DNA of 64,000 bases from an uncultured Lachnospiraceae bacterium (GCA_910584685.1 CAJUAO010000006.1:1-64000), one strand, 5' to 3'. Counted from the stretch's first letter, positions 54,217 through 63,740 are shown. The notes: a model not told the origin generated them from the sequence alone. Numbers and translations: made by a program.

Positions 54217-54306
54217 GTGCAAAGAGGCATTAGGGTACGGGAAGCTGTATCATAATGTCTTTTTGCGTATTATCGGGAATCGGCACAGACAGTTAAACTG
54301 TCTGTG
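54217..54306 (+). promoter_or_regulatory. Candidate ANTAR antitermination leader of glnA
   Basis: Two small stem-loops have six-base loops with A at position 1 and G at position 4, the mark of ANTAR binding sites: AAAGAG (54221-54226) on a stem of GTGC with GCAT, and ATCGGG (54272-54277) on ATT with AAT (inner) and TGC with GCA (outer). The second overlaps, by two bases, a perfect 10-bp hairpin (54284-54306) that could act as the competing terminator, although its T tract is poor. The next gene but one encodes an ANTAR protein. Confidence 0.5.
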
Positions 54307-54339
54307 TTATGTAATATATTATGAAAGAGAGGGAAATAC

Positions 54340-55668
54340 ATGAGGTATACAAAGCAGGATATCTTAAATTTAATTGAGGAGGAGGATGTAGAGTTTATAA
54401 GGCTCCAGTTTACGGATATATTCGGCGCAATGAAAAACGTAGCCATTACCACAAGCCAGCTTGAGAAGGCCCTAAGCAACAGGTGCACATTTGACGGAAG
54501 CGCCATAGACGGTTATTTAAGGCTGGCAGAGACAGACATGTATCTTCATCCTGACTTGGATTCCTTTGCAATCTTTCCGTGGAGACCACAGCAGGGAAAG
54601 GTAGCAAGATTTATATGTGATGTATATACTGCCGACGGAAAGCCCTTTGAGGGAGACAGCCGCCAAGTGTTAAAGAAAGTTATTGATGAAGCTCATAATA
54701 TGGGCTACAGCTTTAATGCAGGCCCTGAGCTTGAATTTTTTCTGTTTCACACAGATGACAATGGCAACCCGACAACGATTACCCATGAGCATGCAGGGTA
54801 TTTTGACATAGGCCCTGTGGATTTGGGAGAAAATGCAAGGCGGGATATAGTTTTAAATCTTGAGGACATGGGCTTTGAAATAGAAACGTCACATCATGAG
54901 GCGTCCCCTGCGCAGCATGAGATAGATTTTAAATATTCAGACGCCCTTACCACGGCGGATAATGTAATGACCTTTAAGATGACGGTAAAGTCCATAGCCA
55001 AGAGACACGGACTGTACGCAACCTTTATGCCGAAGCCAAGGAAGGATGGAGCAGGCTCAGGAATGCATATAAATATGTCCCTGACAAGGAATGGAAAAAA
55101 TGTATTTGACAGTCCCTGCGGAAAGCTTGGACTAAGTGATGAGGCGTATTATTTTATGGCAGGAATAATAAAGCACATAAAGGGTATGGCAATACTTACA
55201 AATCCCCTTGTTAATTCGTACAAGAGGCTTACCCCTGAGTTTGAGGCGCCTATGTATGTTGCATGGTCTGACGTAAGCCGTATGCCTTTACTTAGAGTGG
55301 CGCCCTTTAGAGGCGAAGGTACTAGAATTGAGCTTAGAAGCCCGGACGCCGCATGCAATCCGTATCTTGTGCTTTCGGCATGTCTTGCGGCAGGACTTGA
55401 AGGAATAAAAAATAAATATGAATGTCCTGAAAAATTTGACGGCAATTTTGGGGCAATGACAAGGAAGGAAATAGAAAATATGGGTATAGACTCCCTGCCG
55501 ATGAATCTTATGGAGGCTGTCTGTGAGTTTAAGAAGGACGTATTTCTGCATAAGCTTTTGGGAGGGCATATTACGGAAAAGATGATAGAGGCTAAGACCT
55601 CAGAGTGGGATAAATATATGTCGCAGGTTACATCATGGGAGCTTGAGCAGTACTTATATAAATTTTAA
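54340..55668 (+). CDS. glnA: Glutamine synthetase, type I
   Basis: This 442-aa GSI makes glutamine from glutamate, ammonia and ATP. Features are FTDIFGAMKNVAI, the NAGPELEFFLF metal site, HHEASPAQHEIDF, GAGSGMHINMSL for ATP and LTNPLVNSYKRL. The length matches the short GSI-alpha class; the extension with the adenylylation Tyr seen in longer forms is absent. It is followed after 17 nt by an ANTAR regulator and preceded by a leader with candidate ANTAR sites, so control by antitermination is likely. Confidence 0.97.
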   Translation: MRYTKQDILNLIEEEDVEFIRLQFTDIFGAMKNVAITTSQLEKALSNRCTFDGSAIDGYLRLAETDMYLHPDLDSFAIFPWRPQQGKVARFICDVYTADGKPFEGDSRQVLKKVIDEAHNMGYSFNAGPELEFFLFHTDDNGNPTTITHEHAGYFDIGPVDLGENARRDIVLNLEDMGFEIETSHHEASPAQHEIDFKYSDALTTADNVMTFKMTVKSIAKRHGLYATFMPKPRKDGAGSGMHINMSLTRNGKNVFDSPCGKLGLSDEAYYFMAGIIKHIKGMAILTNPLVNSYKRLTPEFEAPMYVAWSDVSRMPLLRVAPFRGEGTRIELRSPDAACNPYLVLSACLAAGLEGIKNKYECPEKFDGNFGAMTRKEIENMGIDSLPMNLMEAVCEFKKDVFLHKLLGGHITEKMIEAKTSEWDKYMSQVTSWELEQYLYKF

Positions 55669-55685
55669 AAAGAGAGGTGGGACCT

Positions 55686-56228
55686 ATGACCGGAATAATT
55701 GTAGCCTTCTATAAGCAGGAGGATGCCATATCCATAAAGAACATATTGGTCCGCAACGGTTATAAGGTGTCATCAGTGTGTACAACAGGCGCAAATGTGC
55801 TGGCAGCCGCAGATGACTATAATGACGGAATTGTAGTGTGCGGCTACAAAATAACAGATATGCTATATTATCAGCTGCGGGAAAGTCTTCCAGGGGAATT
55901 TGAAATGCTTGTGGTTGCGTCGCCTGCAAGGCTTGATGGAGAGCAGTATGACGGCGTGGTAAACGTGGCTATGCCCCTGAAGGTTTACGACCTTGTAAAT
56001 ACGGTAGAAATGCTGAATAACACTATTATGAGGCGCAGAAAGAAAAGGAAGGAAAAGCCGAGGACAAGAAGCTCTGAGGATATGAGAAAGCTAAAGGATG
56101 CAAAGGATATTCTCATGAGCAGGAACAATATGTCAGAGGAGGAGGCCCATAGATATATGCAGAAGATAAGCATGGACAGCGGTGTTAATATGGTGGAGAC
56201 GGCAGAGATGATATTAAATTTATATTAG
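55686..56228 (+). CDS. ANTAR-domain antitermination regulator, pseudo-receiver
   Basis: This 180-aa protein has a receiver-like domain (about 1-115) that lacks the phospho-accepting Asp (the strand reads IVVCGYKITD), so it is not controlled by phosphorylation in the usual way. A basic linker (RRRKKRKEKPRTR) leads to the C-terminal ANTAR RNA-binding domain (about 130-178: AKDILMSRNNMSEEEAHRYM, SMDSGVNMVETAEMIL). ANTAR proteins bind paired hexaloops and stop termination. NitR of Clostridium saccharobutylicum has the same place after glnA. The start at 55686 has AGAGAGG upstream. Confidence 0.9.
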   Translation: MTGIIVAFYKQEDAISIKNILVRNGYKVSSVCTTGANVLAAADDYNDGIVVCGYKITDMLYYQLRESLPGEFEMLVVASPARLDGEQYDGVVNVAMPLKVYDLVNTVEMLNNTIMRRRKKRKEKPRTRSSEDMRKLKDAKDILMSRNNMSEEEAHRYMQKISMDSGVNMVETAEMILNLY

Positions 56229-56378
56229 AGAGACAGAAGCAGTGGATAATATTTTAAATAAGCTGTATACTGTGAGTTAGTTGCAAAAAATATAAAAATA
56301 AGCGGCAGGATGGGTAATCCCTTACAGGTCGTAGGGAATATTAACCATAAATATATTGCGGCAGGAAAGGAATAAAAA

Positions 56379-57593
56379 ATGTTTAAGGTTAACGATAATT
56401 ATTTAAAGCTTCCGGGAAGCTATCTGTTTTCCACTATAGGAAAGAAGGTAAAGGAGTTTGAGGCGGCTAATCCTGACAAAAGGATTATAAGGCTTGGTAT
56501 AGGGGATGTTACCCTTCCATTAGCACCGGCTGTTATAAAGGCGCTTCACGTGGCGGTGGATGAAATGGCAGACGAGGCTACCTTTAAGGGATATGCCCCT
56601 GATTTGGGATATGAGTTTCTTAGAAGCGCCATTGCTGAAAATGATTTCAGGGCAAGAGGGGCGGATATTTCAGAGGATGAAATATTTGTAAGCGACGGCG
56701 CTAAAAGTGATTCAGCCAATATACAGGAGATTTTTTCCGTTGACAACAGAATTGCAGTCTGCGACCCTGTGTATCCTGTGTATGTAGATTCCAACGTTAT
56801 GGCGGGGCGGACAGGTACGTATGACAAGGCAACAGAAAAGTGGTCGGAGGTTATTTATATGCCGTGCACCGCGCAGACAGGCTTTGCCCCTTTATTGCCA
56901 AAGGAGGAGCCTGATTTAATTTATCTTTGTTTTCCAAATAATCCTACAGGCTCTGCAGTATCTAAAGAACAGCTTCAGGAATGGGTTGATTATGCAAATA
57001 AGATTGGAGCCGTAATTATATATGATGCGGCTTATGAGGCGTATATATCTGAGGAAAGAATCGTACATACAATATATGAGTGTGAGGGAGCTAAGACCTG
57101 CGCTATTGAGCTTAGAAGCTTTTCAAAGAATGCAGGCTTTACGGGAACAAGACTTGGCTTTACCGTAGTTCCAAAGGAGCTTAAGCGGGGTGACGTAAGC
57201 TTAAATGCCCTCTGGGCAAGGAGGCACGGCACAAAATTTAACGGCGCTCCGTATATTATCCAAAGGGCAGGGGAGGCTGTATATTCTGAGGAGGGAAAAA
57301 GACAGACGGCAGAGCAGGTAGCTTATTATATGAATAACGCAAGGGTTATAAGAGAAGGTCTTGAAGCCGCAGGATATACGGTGTCAGGCGGTATAAACGC
57401 GCCGTACATATGGCTTAAGACGCCTGATAAGATGACTTCATGGGAATTTTTTGACTACCTCCTTAATGAGGCAAATGTGGTAGGTACTCCTGGCTCAGGC
57501 TTTGGTCCAAGCGGGGAGGGATATTTCAGGCTGACTGCATTTGGTAAATATGAAAATACAATAGAGGCGGTTGATAGAATAAAGAGACTATAA
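56379..57593 (+). CDS. dapL: LL-diaminopimelate aminotransferase
   Basis: This 404-aa PLP enzyme makes LL-diaminopimelate straight from tetrahydrodipicolinate, for lysine and wall synthesis. DapL marks are NYLKLPGSYLFSTIGKKV, IIRLGIGDVTLPL, KGYAPDLGYEFLR, VSDGAKSD, CFPNNPTGS and the lysine motif LRSFSKNAGFTGTRLG. The length is standard. A possible promoter (TGGATA 56243-56248, TATACT 56266-56271, 17-nt spacer) lies upstream. Confidence 0.95.
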   Translation: MFKVNDNYLKLPGSYLFSTIGKKVKEFEAANPDKRIIRLGIGDVTLPLAPAVIKALHVAVDEMADEATFKGYAPDLGYEFLRSAIAENDFRARGADISEDEIFVSDGAKSDSANIQEIFSVDNRIAVCDPVYPVYVDSNVMAGRTGTYDKATEKWSEVIYMPCTAQTGFAPLLPKEEPDLIYLCFPNNPTGSAVSKEQLQEWVDYANKIGAVIIYDAAYEAYISEERIVHTIYECEGAKTCAIELRSFSKNAGFTGTRLGFTVVPKELKRGDVSLNALWARRHGTKFNGAPYIIQRAGEAVYSEEGKRQTAEQVAYYMNNARVIREGLEAAGYTVSGGINAPYIWLKTPDKMTSWEFFDYLLNEANVVGTPGSGFGPSGEGYFRLTAFGKYENTIEAVDRIKRL

Positions 57594-57668
57594 GTCTCTT
57601 TGAGGCTGTCAGCTTATCATGTCACAAATACACATGCAGAGTTCACATATTAGTATATATTTTTACTG

Positions 57669-57712
57669 CGGTACGTGTTATTATATTTTCATAAGAATAA
57701 ACACGGTACGTG
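57669..57712 (+). promoter_or_regulatory. Paired repeat, possible operator of the GH36 gene
   Basis: CGGTACGTG occurs at 57669-57677 and again at 57704-57712, and between them GTGTTATTAT and GAATAAACAC form an imperfect inverted repeat. The block ends 17 nt before the start codon and could bind a sugar-responsive regulator. No promoter boxes stand out. Confidence 0.45.
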
Positions 57713-57729
57713 GAAGGAGAGGTAAAAAT

Positions 57730-59922
57730 ATGAGTATACAGGTAAATGAAGAAAATTTGGTTTTTCACTTGAGAACTTCAAAGACAAGCTACATTATGGC
57801 AGTGGCAAAGGGAAAGTATTTGTGTCATGTATATTGGGGAGACAGGCTTAATAAAGAGCCGGACCTTAATAACGGATTGATTTTAAGAAATATCTGCTTT
57901 TCAGCAAATACGGAGAATGAGGACAAATCATATTCTCTTGACTATGCGTGTCAGGAGTATCCTACAGGCTGTAATACTGATTTCAGAATACCGGCAATAT
58001 CCATGGAGTTTAATGATGGCAGCAGGGTTCTTGAGCTTAAGTATGACGGCTATGAGCTGATAAAGGGCAAGCAGAAGCTTACGGGCCTTCCTGCCACGTA
58101 TGTGGAGGAGGAGTCGGAGGCAGACACAATAAACATTATTCTAAGGGATACGGTAAAAAGCATAAAGGTTATTCTTCAATATACTGCATATAACAGTCTT
58201 GACGTTATTACAAGAAACGTTAAGGTTGTAAATGAAAGCGGCGAGCCGGTAAGAATTGACAGAATAATGAGCATGAATGTGGATTTTGAGGATAGCGGGT
58301 ACGATATGATAGAGCTTTCCGGCGCATGGGGCAGAGAACGTCATATAGAGAGAACGCCTCTTAGAAGCGGCATACAGGCTATAGAAAGCAGGCGGGGAGC
58401 ATCAAGTCATCAGTTAAATCCGTTTTTTGCTTTGGTAGATAAAAATGCAGATGAAAGTACCGGAAGGGTATACGGCTTTAATTTTGTATACAGCGGAAAC
58501 TTTACCGCAGGGGCGGAGGTAGACCAGCTATTTAAGACAAGAGTCTTTATGGGCATTAACGACTATGACTTTTCATGGCTTCTTGAGGCAGGAGAGGAAT
58601 TTCAGGCGCCGGAGACGGTTATGGTCTATTCAGGCGCCGGACTTGGGGAAATGTCAAGAACATACCATAAATTATACAGGACAAGACTTGTACGGGGAAA
58701 ATATCGTGATGAGGTAAGACCAATATTAGCCAACAACTGGGAGGCTACATATTTTGATTTTAATGAGGAAAAGATAGTAGGACTTGCAAAGGAGGCGGCA
58801 GCCCTTGGCATAGAGCTTCTTGTCCTTGACGACGGCTGGTTTGGCAGGAGAAACGGGGATAACTGCTCTCTTGGAGACTGGTATGTAAATAAGGAAAAGC
58901 TTCCAAGCGGAATAAAGGGGCTTGCTGAGAAGGTAAACGCAGAGGGAGTAAAGTTTGGACTTTGGTTTGAGCCTGAAATGGTATCGCCTGACAGTGATTT
59001 ATACAGAGAGCATCCTGACTGGTGTATACATGTAAATGGAAGAACAAGAACGGAATGCAGGTCACAGCTTACTCTTGACCTAAGCAGGAAGGAGGTATGC
59101 GACTACATTATAAATGCAGTGTCAGGTGTGCTGGATGAGGCGGATATAGCGTATGTTAAGTGGGATATGAACAGGCATATGACGAACTTAGGCTCAGATG
59201 GACTGCCTCCTGAAAGGCAGAAGGAAATGCCTCACAGATATATGCTTGGACTGTACAGGGTAATGGAGGCTATTGTGTCAAGCCACCCTGATGTGCTGTT
59301 TGAAAGCTGCTCTGGAGGCGGAGGAAGATTTGATGCAGGAATACTTTATTATATGCCTCAGACATGGACAAGTGATGATACGGATGCCATAGAGCGTCTT
59401 TACATTCAGTATGGAACAAGCCTAGTTTATCCTGTCAGCGCTATGGGAGCCCATGTATCGGCAGTACCCAATCACCAGTCAGGCAGAGTTACAGACCTTA
59501 AGATAAGGGGAGATGTGGCAATGAGCGGAAACTTTGGCTATGAGCTTGATTTAATGAAGTTTTCTGAGGAGGAAAAGGATATAGTAAGAAAGCAGGTGGA
59601 AACCTATAAGGAGCTTAGAAGCTTTGTTCCGTCGGCAGATATGTACAGGCTTAAAAGTCCCTTTGAGGGAAATGATACCGCATGGCAGTTTATATCAGAG
59701 GATAAAAATAACGTATTTGCCGCATATTTCAGAATAAACAGCAAGGTAAATCCGGGAATCACAAGGCTAAGGCTTACGGCCCTTGAGCCGGATGCTTTAT
59801 ATGAGCTGGAAGGCGAAGATAAGGCGTATGGCGGTGATGAGCTTATGAATATAGGAATTATTATAGATATGTGGGGAGATTTTCAGTGCAGAACCTTTAG
59901 GTTAAAAAGAGTTAATAAATAA
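57730..59922 (+). CDS. GH36 alpha-galactosidase
   Basis: This 730-aa enzyme removes alpha-linked galactose from raffinose-type sugars and galactomannans. The N-terminal beta-sandwich (about 1-320) leads into the TIM barrel with LLVLDDGWFG, FGLWFEPEMV, the nucleophile Asp in YVKWDMNRH, ESCSGGGGRFD and the acid/base Asp in WTSDDTDAIERL. No signal peptide is seen, so it works in the cytoplasm on imported oligosaccharides. The start at 57730 follows AAGGAGAGG; the 37 residues upstream in frame do not resemble the family. Length is typical. Confidence 0.95.
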   Translation: MSIQVNEENLVFHLRTSKTSYIMAVAKGKYLCHVYWGDRLNKEPDLNNGLILRNICFSANTENEDKSYSLDYACQEYPTGCNTDFRIPAISMEFNDGSRVLELKYDGYELIKGKQKLTGLPATYVEEESEADTINIILRDTVKSIKVILQYTAYNSLDVITRNVKVVNESGEPVRIDRIMSMNVDFEDSGYDMIELSGAWGRERHIERTPLRSGIQAIESRRGASSHQLNPFFALVDKNADESTGRVYGFNFVYSGNFTAGAEVDQLFKTRVFMGINDYDFSWLLEAGEEFQAPETVMVYSGAGLGEMSRTYHKLYRTRLVRGKYRDEVRPILANNWEATYFDFNEEKIVGLAKEAAALGIELLVLDDGWFGRRNGDNCSLGDWYVNKEKLPSGIKGLAEKVNAEGVKFGLWFEPEMVSPDSDLYREHPDWCIHVNGRTRTECRSQLTLDLSRKEVCDYIINAVSGVLDEADIAYVKWDMNRHMTNLGSDGLPPERQKEMPHRYMLGLYRVMEAIVSSHPDVLFESCSGGGGRFDAGILYYMPQTWTSDDTDAIERLYIQYGTSLVYPVSAMGAHVSAVPNHQSGRVTDLKIRGDVAMSGNFGYELDLMKFSEEEKDIVRKQVETYKELRSFVPSADMYRLKSPFEGNDTAWQFISEDKNNVFAAYFRINSKVNPGITRLRLTALEPDALYELEGEDKAYGGDELMNIGIIIDMWGDFQCRTFRLKRVNK

Positions 59923-59929
59923 AAGTGTT

Positions 59930-59982
59930 ATATGGCGATGCCGCAAGAAGTCGATTTCAGGCTTTTTGCGGCATCGCCATAT
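59930..59982. terminator. Long hairpin between convergent genes, likely two-way terminator
   Basis: A perfect 17-bp stem (59930-59946 with 59966-59982) has a 19-nt loop. It lies 8 nt after the GH36 stop and 30 nt past the end of the leftward chemoreceptor gene. T tracts are modest on both sides. Confidence 0.75.
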
Positions 59983-60011
59983 TTATGTATGTTTTAAATA
60001 AATATTTAAGA

Positions 60012-60929
60012 TTAATTTTCAAAATCCTTTAATAGTTCAGGTATTTGTGATATCATATCATCAACCTTTTCAAACATAATGCTTTTTTGGGTTGTTCGTG
60101 AGGATAATGCGTTCATATTTTTCAGGACATTGTTATATTGTCCGTTCATAATATCAAGCTTTTGGCTTACATTTGAAAACTTCTCATTGGACATACTGAT
60201 TGCAGTTGCAATGTCGTCCTGTACCATTGAAATAGAGTCGGCCTTTTGGCATATTTGCTGGAATGTTTCATTTGTATGCTCTACATGGTTAAGGCTGTCA
60301 GTCAATGCCGATTGTGACTCTGATATTTGCGAATGAAGCTCTGTGGCATTTACCTCAATATCCTCTATAGAATGATTTACATCACTAACTATGACTCTTA
60401 TATCGTCTGCAAGCTTTCTTACCTGACCTGCAACCACTGAAAATTCCCGTCCGTTTTCTCCTGAACGTGCAGCCTCTATTGAAGCGTTAAAGGACAAAAG
60501 ATTAGTTTCTTCTGCAATCCTGATAATACCCTTTGCACACTTTCTGATTTGTTGAATATATTCCATAAAGCTTTCAAAGGTTTGCTCCATCTGTTTAAAT
60601 TTATTATTTAACTCATTTGAGCTGTGCTTTAGCACATTAACCTGTGTCTGTGCAACCTCAACCGAATTAATAATATCTTCCCTTGCATCGCTGAATTTTT
60701 CTGATATGCGTCCAACCTGTTTAAAATCTGTCTGAAATCCGTTCATGGCATCCTTAAGGTTATTTGCCTCATCTAATACTACAAAAAAAGATTTTTTTAC
60801 AGAATCAATAATATCCAGCGTAACAAGCTCCTCTGATACCATTTCAGCCTGTGTTGCGTCTAAATATTCTGCAATATAATTCAGAGCAAATGTATCTGTC
60901 TGTTCTTTGTTTTTATTTTTTAATTTCAT
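60012..60929 (-). CDS. Soluble chemoreceptor-like signalling protein
   Basis: This 305-aa protein has no membrane helix. The N-terminal 60 residues are unnamed; the rest is a coiled coil with a receptor signalling tip EETNLLSFNASIEAARSGEN and ENGREFSVVAGQVRKLAD. This matches the CheA/CheW-binding tip of chemoreceptors with some changes (SFNAS for ALNAA). The ATG at 60929 is chosen because AGGAG lies 10 nt upstream; the earlier ATG at 60953 precedes that site. It lies 16 nt after the FIST gene, which probably supplies the sensor part. Confidence 0.87.
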   Translation of the reverse strand: MKLKNKNKEQTDTFALNYIAEYLDATQAEMVSEELVTLDIIDSVKKSFFVVLDEANNLKDAMNGFQTDFKQVGRISEKFSDAREDIINSVEVAQTQVNVLKHSSNELNNKFKQMEQTFESFMEYIQQIRKCAKGIIRIAEETNLLSFNASIEAARSGENGREFSVVAGQVRKLADDIRVIVSDVNHSIEDIEVNATELHSQISESQSALTDSLNHVEHTNETFQQICQKADSISMVQDDIATAISMSNEKFSNVSQKLDIMNGQYNNVLKNMNALSSRTTQKSIMFEKVDDMISQIPELLKDFEN

Positions 60930-60945
60930 TATATAAGTTCTCCTA

Positions 60946-62010
60946 TTATTCAAAAACTACGCAGCTAAAGGTTTGATTTGTAAACTGGTTGCAATAATGC
61001 TCTCCAAAGCCGACAAATCCCGCATGAGGACCGGCTGCATTCATTTTTCGCAGATATTCTCCCCAATATCCCCGTTCACTGAAAAACAGATATCTAAAAG
61101 CGCAGTTCACGGAAAAAATTGCGGAAACATGCGTGAAATCTGACTGGATTTTTGATACGGTGTCCGATACTACCCGGTCGTAATCATCCAGCTCTAAAAG
61201 TGTGAGAATATCGGTTTTTGATGTTCTGTGATAACATGACAGAGCCTGGTTTTGTTCAACGCCCTTGATAGATATTATAAAAACATCATTTCCGCATATT
61301 CTTCCCAAAGGATTAGTAAAGGTCTGGTTAGTAACGTCACCTGAATTAATTCCCAGCAATTTCTGATAGACTAATTGTGCGGGCTGGTTATTCAGCCTGT
61401 AAAGAATATTATTTACAGGGTCGGAATCCGTTACAATAAGCTTTGGACTGTTTTTCATTGGTCTGTACATATTTTCACGATATACCTTTACTTTTCCTTT
61501 ATTATTTTTTATAAAAGCGTAAACACATGCATTTTCATAAACTGTTCCATTATAGGCAACTAAACCGTCGCCGGCTGTGCCGCCTATTAAAGGAATATGC
61601 TTTTTTTCCAAAACAGAATTAAGAATTGTAATGACAACCTCATCATTTCCCGTACAAAAATCAATACATACAGTATCTGACATACCGGCATTTATTTTGT
61701 TTGAATCCTCATAAATCTTTTTTAAATGCTTTGCCGGACAAATGTTGACATTTGTTATCACATTTGCCTGAACGTCTATTCCGTCAGAATATGCCACAAC
61801 CATGAGAAGGGAATTGTAAACCTCTGTTCCGCTGTAGCTGTCGCTTACGCAGCCAATAGAAGGAACATTCGGAAACATTTTTTTGATTTCTTCGGCATGT
61901 TTGGAAATATTTTCTTTTGTTGTCATAAACATAAGTAATGTTGGATTGTTAATATGCTGTAAGGCTTCCTTTGCATTACCGCTTTTACTTATATGAACTG
62001 ACTGTTTCAT
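60946..62010 (-). CDS. FIST domain sensor protein
   Basis: This 354-aa cytoplasmic protein matches the FIST_N and FIST_C pair. The N-terminal part has the CVSDSYSGTEVYNSLLMVVAYSDG pattern in pieces and PLIGGTAGDGL; the C-terminal part has PLGRICGNDVFIISIKG, AIFSVNCAFRYLFF and AGFVGFGEHYCNQ, ending in a family-typical strand. FIST domains are predicted to bind small ligands such as amino acids and occur with receptor, kinase and c-di-GMP domains. Here the sensor and the chemoreceptor tip are on separate genes of one operon. AAGGAG precedes the start at 62010. Confidence 0.88.
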   Translation of the reverse strand: MKQSVHISKSGNAKEALQHINNPTLLMFMTTKENISKHAEEIKKMFPNVPSIGCVSDSYSGTEVYNSLLMVVAYSDGIDVQANVITNVNICPAKHLKKIYEDSNKINAGMSDTVCIDFCTGNDEVVITILNSVLEKKHIPLIGGTAGDGLVAYNGTVYENACVYAFIKNNKGKVKVYRENMYRPMKNSPKLIVTDSDPVNNILYRLNNQPAQLVYQKLLGINSGDVTNQTFTNPLGRICGNDVFIISIKGVEQNQALSCYHRTSKTDILTLLELDDYDRVVSDTVSKIQSDFTHVSAIFSVNCAFRYLFFSERGYWGEYLRKMNAAGPHAGFVGFGEHYCNQFTNQTFSCVVFE

Positions 62011-62221
62011 GTTTTTTTCTCCTTAAAATAGTTTATTTTCTCTGCTTTATGGCAGTACATTTGATTGAATATGCGAATGCCACAGGCTTAAAGGCAGAAA
62101 ATATTTGTATTTTTGGTATGCTTAGTTCAGTCTATCATAATTACATATGCTTTTCAATAATAATATTATGCTATTATATTAAAGAATTTTTATAAAAAAA
62201 TAAAATTTAACAGTAATATAT

Positions 62222-62250
62222 TTGCTTTAATCAATTCTTTGTAATATACT
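62222..62250 (+). promoter_or_regulatory. Possible promoter of the rhamnose operon
   Basis: TTGCTT (62222-62227), a 17-nt spacer and TATACT (62245-62250), 62 nt before rhaB. The rest of the 301-nt gap at 62011-62311 between divergent genes is AT-rich; I see no clear leftward promoter or long repeat in it. Confidence 0.5.
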
Positions 62251-62311
62251 ATACGTAGTTTCAATGAGGGTGAATTTATTGTATAAGTAAGGAATACATA
62301 AAGGAGGAAAA

Positions 62312-63715
62312 ATGGATTATTATTTGGCAGTGGATATTGGCGCCTCAGGAGGCAGGCATATACTTGGATGGCTTGAAAACGGCATATTAAAGACAGAGGA
62401 AATATACCGCTTTGACAATGGGATGGAAAAAAGGGACGGACATCTTATCTGGAACATAGAAAACTTATATAATAACATAATAGCCGGAATGAAAAAATGC
62501 AGACAGATAGGAAAAACTCCTGCATATATGGGTATAGATACATGGGCTGTAGATTATGTACTGCTGGATAGGGATGATAAGGCGCTTGGAGTTCCATACG
62601 CATACAGAGACCATAGAACGGCCGGTATGGATAAGGTTGTATATGCAAAGGAATCTCAGGAGGAGCTATACAAAAGGACAGGTATACAAAAGCAGATATT
62701 TAACACTATATTTCAGCTTATGGCGCACAAGAAAAAGGAGCCGGATATTTTAGGCAGGGCAGAGCATATGCTTATGATACCTGATTATCTGAATTTCCTT
62801 CTCACAGGAGTAAAGCATACAGAATATACAAATGCCACTACAACAGGGCTTGTGGCAGCAAAGTCAGGAGACTGGGATTTAGAGCTTACGGACAGGCTTG
62901 GTTTTCCAAGAAGGATATTTAAACCAATAGTAAAGCCGGGAACAAGAGTAGGAAGCCTTAGACAGTACATAGCAGATGAGATAGGATATAATCTTTCAGT
63001 AATGCTTCCTGCTACCCATGATACTGCATCGGCAGTTCTTTCAGTTCCATATGATGAAGACGGAATATATATTAGCTCCGGCACATGGTCATTAATGGGA
63101 ATTGAGTGTAAGGAGGCGGACTGCGGACTGTTGTCACAAAATAAAAACATTACAAACGAAGGGGGCTTTGGCGATACCTTCAGATATCTTAAAAACATAA
63201 TGGGACTGTGGATGATACAGTCTGTGAGAAATGAGCTTGGAAGAAAATATTCCTTTGGCGAGCTGTGCAATATGGCAGAAGAGGAAAAGGACTTTCCTGA
63301 ATTTGTGGATGTAAATGATGAAAGCTTTTTGTCGCCTGACAGCATGACAGAGGCGATAAGGGAATATTGCAGAAAAAAACATTCGGATAATCTTCCTGAA
63401 ACGCCGGGACAGCTTGCAAAAACTATATATCACAGTCTTAGTATTTCATATAGAGACACGGTAATGGAGTTTGAGGAACTGACCGGAAAAATATATCATT
63501 CAATATATATAGTGGGAGGAGGCTGTAATGCTGACTATTTAAACAGACTTACAGCTAAAGCCACGGGAAAGAATGTATATGCAGGCCCCACAGAAGCCAC
63601 AGCCATTGGAAATATAATGGCCCAGATGATAGGCTCGGGGCTTGTAAAAAATAAGGCTGAGGGCAGAAGGATAATTTATAATTCTACTGATATAAGAAAA
63701 TATTTGCCAAATTAA
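62312..63715 (+). CDS. rhaB: Rhamnulokinase
   Basis: This 467-aa FGGY-family kinase phosphorylates L-rhamnulose to rhamnulose-1-phosphate with ATP. It begins YYLAVDIGASGGRHILG, the RhaB phosphate-binding loop, and has MGIDTWAVDYVLLD, YRDHRT, ATHDTASAVLSVP, ISSGTWSLMGIE and IYIVGGGCNADYLNRLTA. The RhaB-type motif and the following rhaA gene make the call firm. GGAGG lies 6-10 nt before the ATG. Confidence 0.96.
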   Translation: MDYYLAVDIGASGGRHILGWLENGILKTEEIYRFDNGMEKRDGHLIWNIENLYNNIIAGMKKCRQIGKTPAYMGIDTWAVDYVLLDRDDKALGVPYAYRDHRTAGMDKVVYAKESQEELYKRTGIQKQIFNTIFQLMAHKKKEPDILGRAEHMLMIPDYLNFLLTGVKHTEYTNATTTGLVAAKSGDWDLELTDRLGFPRRIFKPIVKPGTRVGSLRQYIADEIGYNLSVMLPATHDTASAVLSVPYDEDGIYISSGTWSLMGIECKEADCGLLSQNKNITNEGGFGDTFRYLKNIMGLWMIQSVRNELGRKYSFGELCNMAEEEKDFPEFVDVNDESFLSPDSMTEAIREYCRKKHSDNLPETPGQLAKTIYHSLSISYRDTVMEFEELTGKIYHSIYIVGGGCNADYLNRLTAKATGKNVYAGPTEATAIGNIMAQMIGSGLVKNKAEGRRIIYNSTDIRKYLPN

Positions 63716-63740
63716 TAAAATAAAAATTAAGGAGAGAAAA

